DNA from: Symsagittifera roscoffensis
Lineage: Eukaryota > Xenacoelomorpha > Acoela > Convolutidae
Assembly (NCBI RefSeq): GCF_963678635.1
Contig: NC_087062.1
Coordinates: forward strand, 16,977,789-17,041,788
Length of the DNA stretch: 64,000 nucleotides
Direction: 5' to 3'
The position numbers and the translations under genes are program-made. Positions 58,201-64,000 of this stretch are shown piece after piece. The notes beneath the pieces were generated by a model, which was not told the DNA's origin, did no database searches, and saw only the letters and a program-made list of their open reading frames with translations. Each line of letters starts with the position of its first letter. The first letter of the stretch is position 1.

Positions 58201-59964
58201 GTACGTCTGTTGGAGTTTTTTTGTTTTTCAATAAAGAATACTGGCTGAGAAACTGGTTGTGGTATCTGTTGAGTGTAATTATGTTCTTGTGATTGACTTC
58301 GCGTTATGTACAGGGGTTTTGCTATTGGGTTGCTAATGTTGTTTTTTGCAAACTATGGATGGTTTGACTGTTGGTTGTAGTGTTGTTTTTGGGAAGGGGT
58401 GATTTTTTATTTCGTGTTTTGAGTGTTGCGTGAACTGGGGAAATACTTCGTTCTGTTGCTGTAGGTTTTGTTTCTACTATTTCTTCGTTTACAAAATGTG
58501 ATGGGGTTGAAAAATCCTGTTGTGTCAGGTTTCTAGTACCATTAATGGTTTCTTGTGTTTTCTTGAATGTTGAACTTAAACTATTATTACTTATATCTAT
58601 CATTAAAAATTGTGTTAAATTTTAAGGGTGTTGCATCAATATTGAGTGAAGCTCAACTTAAGTAATCTTTGTGCATGGAGACAGTGGGGATTGCCGCATT
58701 TGAAAATTTGAAATTTAGTTAGGGATATTGAAAAATAATAAAAGAAGCGATTCATTGTGCTCGCCAAATTTTTCTTGCCGTTGAGATTAAACCTAAATTG
58801 TGTACGAAACCGTCTTTTATGAACCATGCTAGGATTCTTTGTAGTCAACTTTTACAATATAACGGTGAGCGTTTCACGAATTGGAGCTAAACATTACGAG
58901 AAAAGGTTGATTTCTTGTCTTACAATTGCATGTCGATCAATATGTTTGAGGTGGTGATACATTTAATACTTCGTTTGATTCTAAGATTGAAATGATTATT
59001 ATAATTGATACTGGAAAGATCATTTGAAAAAATGGAGTTTGGTCTTTGTGAATTTTGATAGTTAATTTTCTTGATATATTCTATGAAACTTTTTGAGAAA
59101 TTTAGGTCTATGTCATCTGCTTGACTTCGGTGTGGAGTTTGACTTGTCTGTGGTGGTAAAATTTCAATAAAAAAAGTACGTATTGTGAAGTGATATTACT
59201 GTTGCCTGGTAGATAGTGATCCAGTCTTTGTCTTGGGATTTTTATTTCAAGAAACTCTTGCCTTCATGGTCTACTTCCTTTTTTGAACAATTTTGCTATT
59301 AGATTATGGCAAAGTTGTACTTGTCGTCTAGCGTGATTGATTTGTGGGTGAATGACAAAGGCAAGAATAGTATCATCGTCGAAATTGTATTCACCTTGAA
59401 TCATTTTTTGTGCTGTATTACAGTTAATGTGTAACTTTCAGTATGTCAGATTGGTTGATTCCAATTATAGTGTCGTACTGGTTTGCGAAGGTATGAATTT
59501 TTTGTTCTGCGTTTACCATTTACCGATGATACTGTTGTAGGTTCTGATTCCGAAGATTTTTTTGGTCGTTTAATGGTTTATTTTTGTCGTCATTCAAATT
59601 TCAAAGATTTTGTTGTTCTTGATTTGTAGTTGTATCACATTCCCAATTTGCGTTTTGTGGTTTAGAAAATGTTCGTTTTTTAATTTGTTTTTGTTATAGT
59701 TTTATTGCCTTCTTTCCGGTTTTTTTTAATTTAATTTATCCTATTTTTGTCTAGGCGGTTTTATTACAAGATCGTATCTTTTGTGTTGAGTTCAACAATT
59801 GTAGAGTACTATTGTTTGTTTAATTCATAAAATATCTTTCGACATATGTGTAAGGATTATGATTGCAAAATCGAGGGTTAGGCTTTATGTTTCCTAAACT
59901 GTTAGTTCTTACAATTTTTGTGAGGTTTTCCTAACTTAGGAGGTTGTCGAGTATAGACGGTTTG

Positions 59965-59996
<32 letters not shown>

Positions 59997-60264
59997 CACT
60001 TCGTTCAGTACTTTCTCGTCGGCCATTTTTTATTTGAAGAAAAACTTACTTAATCTAACTTAGGGTTCTGATTTGTGATCAAGGGTTGGCGAATACTAAA
60101 TCAAAACACAAGGTTCAGGTATAATTAGAACACAAATAGATCTTTTTATACTATTATAGTTCTTACTAAGTTTTATGATGTGTTTTAGCCTGATTCAGCT
60201 AAGAGGAGGCGCTCAAGTGAAGGATGATTAACCGAAGTTTTTCACTGTTTCTTGTAATAAAAAG
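58201..60264 (-). repeat. Array copy R: start of gag and leader, without LTR
   Basis: It matches 54252-56340 of copy Q closely, including the gag frames at 58322-58603 and 58636-58848 and a (GA)14 tract at 59965-59992. The match stops at ...TAATAAAAAG (60264), where the Polinton-like terminus begins. Confidence 0.85.
59965..59992. repeat. (GA)14 microsatellite in copy R leader
   Basis: Pure GA repeat in the same leader position as in the other two copies. Confidence 0.95.
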
Positions 60265-60650
60265 AGTAGTAGAAGAGTGAGGGAGAGTGGGGGGGTGCCT
60301 GGCGACCCCCATGTATTAAGATAGGCTATAGACTATCCGGTCGTCAACCTATGTATTAAGATAGGGAATAGATTTCCAATGTATTAAGATAGGGAATAGG
60401 TTTCCCAATGTATTAAGATACGAGGTTTCAGATGGTAAATTTCAGAAACATTTTTGGCGCCCGAATTTTCCATGTGTAGATTTCGCAATCTATAAGAAAT
60501 TCATTGTAGGTAATTCAGAACTCAATAGGGAATAGATTTCCCTATGTATTAAGATAGGGAATAGGTTTCCTATGTATTAAGATGGTAAGGTTTCAGATGG
60601 TAAGATGGTAAAGTTTCAGATGGTAAGTTTCAAAAAAATATTGGCAACCG
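60265..60650. repeat. Terminal/subterminal repeats of the Polinton-like element
   Basis: ATGTATTAAGATAGG-type units occur about six times, often followed by GAATAG(A/G)TTTCC. Near 60422-60445 and 60590-60630 there are GGTTTCAGATGGTAA units. The first 33 bases are purine-rich. Confidence 0.7.
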
Positions 60651-60923
60651 AGTTTTTTGAGCTCGATTTTGCGTTTCTTAGCTAGCTTCTACGGTTTAGA
60701 TGTTTTAGTTATTGTTTTATAGGTTTGATTCAACGAGAAAGCTATCTAAAAGCCATATTGAAACCTAACGAAACTTCGAGAAAAAAAAATCATGTTTTTT
60801 AAAGAAAAAAAAATTATATTCAAAAGATGAAGTATATAAATCACTGCTTCGTATAATCATTTAACCACAAGTTTACAGTTACTTAATCAATACTGAATTG
60901 AATGCTATTACACCATCAGTTAT
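60651..60923. other. Spacer between the subterminal repeats and polB
   Basis: AT-rich; nothing recognised beyond the probable 3' untranslated part of polB. Confidence 0.45.
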
Positions 60924-63900
60924 TTACAAGTTCAAAGGTTTTGTGTGTATTCCGTCGTCCTGAACTTGTCTTTTAGGGTAAAAGTAGCTCAATCCCTTCT
61001 TTGTTTGCTCGTATGTAGCAACCATATGATTAATGGTTCTAAATCCTCTGTTTGTTGAAGTCAAGTTGATTGCTTCGTCGAGTACTTTCCTGTATTTTTC
61101 CATAGGTCCATCACCGGATTCCTCTAGAATTCTTTTATTCAATCCTTTGCTGCTAAACTTCATTTTGTCTGATTTGTTGTCATAGCAACAATAAGTCTTG
61201 CTGCATAAACATAGCATCTCCGTACACCTAAATTCTTCTTTGAACAGACCAAGCTCTCGTTTATCGTGCTTCTTGTGAACGCTACAACATGTTCGTGGAA
61301 AAAAGTTTGTTTTTGAATCTGCTCTGAATGAATATCTGCAATCTTTTTCTCTCAATTTTTCCCAGTCACCTTTTTTCTCCGGACGAATACAATCATACAA
61401 ATTTTCCTCAGCAAGAGCTAAATACAGCGAGTCCGTGTCCATTTCTAATTCCTCGAACTTATTTACATCACAAAGTTTGTCAAAAAAATTGTAGTAAAGC
61501 TCAAGCATTCTCAGCTTTGCATACTGCAGAATGAAAAATCCGACTATTAGGGGTTCTTTGTGCTCAATTGTTGACTTTAGTAACTCAATCTCGTACAAGT
61601 CTTTCTGAACAGTGTTCAATCGTTTGAAGAGAGGTTCATTAATTGCTTTGTGTGTTTTCTCATCATTCAAATACTTTGTGATCGTATGTCTCGATCTGTC
61701 CATTATCTGGTAACCGTAGGATGAATTACCTAAAAGCTTCATAGTCTCTGCAACAACACCGGATAAAGGGTTCTCATCTCCTTCCCTTCTAGCATCAACA
61801 ACCGACTGAACAAACTTGTTGAAGCATTTTCGAGGGAGATACTGTACAAAGCGGTTAACTTTTGTACACTGTAAGCCAAGTTCCATGTAGAAATTGAAAA
61901 GAGGAGTAATGATGGAACCATTTTCTAGTTTGAAACTAGATATTAGCATACGCTGGGGATGCTTCAGAAGATCATTTTCAATAGCATAATTTTGCATATA
62001 TTCCCCAATGTCATTTCTTCCAACTTCAGTGTTTTTAAAAAATTGGAGGCAAAATAGAAAATTTTGCTTTCAGTTCGTCTGGAACAACTAAGTCGCACTG
62101 AATATAGCCATAAAGAGATCCATCTCTTATTTTTTCCAATAAAGAATCAGTAGAGAGAGGTCTTTTGTAGGGAAAGTTGGATCGGATATGATTCTTTATT
62201 TTTTCGTTCGTTTTGAAATTTTGCCACCACTCACATTCCCACATCTCTTCGATTTTGTATCCTTTTTCGCGAATATATTCACGTCTCAAGTCATCCATCT
62301 CTCTCCTTCTGTTTCCTCTCTCAATATCTTCATCGCTAAGTGAGGGACGAGTCTCCTGGCAAGGACAAAAATGGTAATAGCATCCCATTGCTCCAAACAC
62401 TGTTTTGCAGTGATTGCAATATCCATCAACATTGAAACAGTCAATTTTCTTTTGATTTCCAGATGTGTGGAAGCTCTCAATTCTGCATTCTGGTCTGGTT
62501 TCTTGGTAGTAAGACATGACCATGTTCTCAAAATTGCGAGATCGGTTATGTCTAGCTTTGAATTTTTGCATATCGGAATCAAACTCTCATCTTGTGTACA
62601 ATCCTGTTGGCATGTTTTGACACATTGAATAGGGATAGAGCTGGCTCGCATCAATTCCAACAATTGATTTGCAGACATTTGATGAATCCCGGATAAAGGT
62701 TTCATCCACAACAGCTTTTCGAGTAAACACAATTGATGGTCCACCCGTCATATCCTCTCTAATTTTCTCGCGCAAATCTCTATCACTTTCGCAAAAAGGG
62801 TAGATTTTTTCATTGGTTGATTTGTGAAGAAAAATATTTGCCAGATTTGGAAGAGTACATCCAAGTTTTAACATATCAATTTCTTTCTGATGATAAAACT
62901 GAACCATTTTTTGCATTGCTTCAAGGGTTGGAACAACATCTTTGTTGTTGTACCACTGCAAAAAATCTTTAAATGTAGTCATTCCATGTTTCTGCCAAAT
63001 CTCCTGTAAATATTTGTAATTATCCCATCCAGATGCAGGTACTGACCTGATTTGAAGTTTCTTTAGTGCTTGCTGTTCATCAAGTCCACTTGACTTCAGG
63101 TTCTGGTAATCCTTAAAATCTTTATCAAGAGGGTTGTTGTTTCTCAGTTTACTGAAAAAGGCTTCGTATGGAGGTAATTCTTCACTCTCGAGCTTGTCTG
63201 GACTGTCAAACCACTCATAAGGGAAAAACCCTTTTGTCTCACTGGCTTTGTAAGCTTTAAGAAAGGAGTCTAGAGATGTTGCTCCACCCAAAAATTTCAT
63301 GATATCGAGAAACTGTATATCTCCAAACTTGAAGGATATGAAATCGTTAGCCTTTTTGATAACCATAGGTTCAGCTTCTTTATCATTGATTAAGTAGGGA
63401 ATCAGATAGCTCTTGATCAAGTTCAGATCATATCTTCCACTGTTAAACCCAAATACAGGTAACGTGTTAACATACCTCTCCAGATTTTGTTTCAAATCAA
63501 TCAGCTGATTTTTCTGCATTCTCAAAAACTGAGTTGACATATCAGTTTCCTCTGTACCTTCTATACATTCATCTTCGTATTCAAAGTTTTCAGTTGGAAG
63601 ATTTCGACATCTTTCATTCAACTCTTGGAAAATTTTTGACATCCGCTCATTCACTACTCTTTCAACATCTTGAAATTTAGTTCTCATTTCGAGCTTACTT
63701 TTCTCAGCCAAAAGTTCGAGTTTGATTACAAAATCGATAATAAGCTTTTGCGGATCCTTGTTATAAAGAAAAATTGGTTCATCTATCAGGTTCGAGGATA
63801 TTGATACAGAAATTGGAACGTGTTTTCCAATCCAAGTTGTTGTTTGGGTAGCTTTCAGTTCATCTGATGGAACACATATCGACTCAAAATCGAAAATGGC

Positions 63901-64000
63901 TAGGTTGTTGAATAGTGTGTTATCTTTCGAAACTGGGATATTGAAACCTTCCAACTTTTCAAATAGCGTTTCTCGAAGTGTATATACATTCTTTGGATAA
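60924..64000 (-). pseudogene. polB: Protein-primed family B DNA polymerase (Polinton-type), broken by one stop and one frameshift; partial
   Basis: The frame is open at the window edge, so the 5' end is missing. The first piece (62587-64000) has the 3'-5' exonuclease motifs DFES (about 63890), NSGRYDLN (about 63425) and YNNKDV (about 62945), then polymerase motif A DASQLYP (about 62645). The middle piece (62035-62571) holds a Cys/His-rich segment (GCYYHFCPCQE) and an EMWECEWW motif, resembling a nuclease-like insertion. The third piece (60924-61997) has motif B (KLLGNSSYG) and motif C (DTDS, about 61430). An in-frame TGA at 62587-62589 and a one-base frame change in a T run near 62040 divide the pieces. 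The enzyme would copy the element DNA using a protein primer. The breaks suggest decay, although each part is otherwise well preserved. Confidence 0.85.

Larger units (their letters stand above)
60265..64000 (-). mobile_element. Polinton/Maverick-like element, terminal part
   Basis: The homology of copy R breaks off at 60264 and new sequence starts AGTAGTAGAAGAG; Polintons typically have termini starting with AG. Subterminal repeats and then a family B DNA polymerase gene pointing towards this end follow, the usual position for PolB in such elements. The other genes (integrase, protease, ATPase, capsid) would lie beyond the window, so the class is inferred from PolB and the terminus only. Confidence 0.55.

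Noticed and set aside
7996-62589. TGA as a sense codon in this genome (in-frame TGA at 7996 and 62587)
   Set aside because: TGA serves as the stop of env and of small ORF 1 in overlaps, one of them conserved between copies, and at 7996 the other copies do not carry a single consistent residue. Two mutated elements are the simpler explanation.

Overview
The window is repeat-dense, AT-rich nuclear DNA of an animal, most likely an invertebrate; I cannot name the phylum. The evidence is three copies of one Ty3/Gypsy-type, envelope-bearing LTR retroelement family, a hAT transposase relic, miniature inverted-repeat elements, TTAGGG-like repeats and the edge of a Polinton/Maverick-like element. I see no bacterial operons, no rRNA, tRNA or CRISPR, and no convincing intact host gene. 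One 200-base assembly gap lies at 10930-11129.

Layout. (A) 1-10929, + strand: 3' part of the best preserved copy: end of pol (RNase H tail, integrase, GPY/F module), two small membrane ORFs, a methionine-free S/T/P/Q-rich ORF (ORF3), an 872-residue envelope-like glycoprotein, a two-part accessory ORF (ORF4/5), a long 3' untranslated region and a 3' LTR cut by the gap. (B) 12072-30448, - strand: an end-to-end copy of 18.4 kb with 377/378-bp LTRs, a primer-binding-site-like sequence and a 4-bp target duplication (AAAC), with all genes decayed. (Between) 30453-43330: hAT relic, several inverted-repeat elements, homopolymer C/G tracts, hairpin repeats, GAGCGGTTT repeats, an interstitial telomere-like patch and a 1.7-kb inverted repeat. 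(C) 43331-53458, - strand: a third copy without most of RT and env. Its 5' end (LTR, leader, start of gag) plus flanking DNA is repeated head to tail up to 60264. (D) 60265-64000: a Polinton-like terminus with subterminal repeats and a protein-primed family B DNA polymerase gene, broken twice and running off the window.

The most interesting system is the retroelement family. It is about twice the usual length of gypsy-type elements and carries about 6 kb of genes downstream of pol. The ORFs there are joined by short overlaps (ATGA and a 13-nt overlap) that are conserved between copies A and B. ORF4/5 persists even in copy C, where env is gone. Env presumably mediates membrane fusion; the roles of the small membrane ORFs, ORF3 and ORF4/5 are unknown to me.
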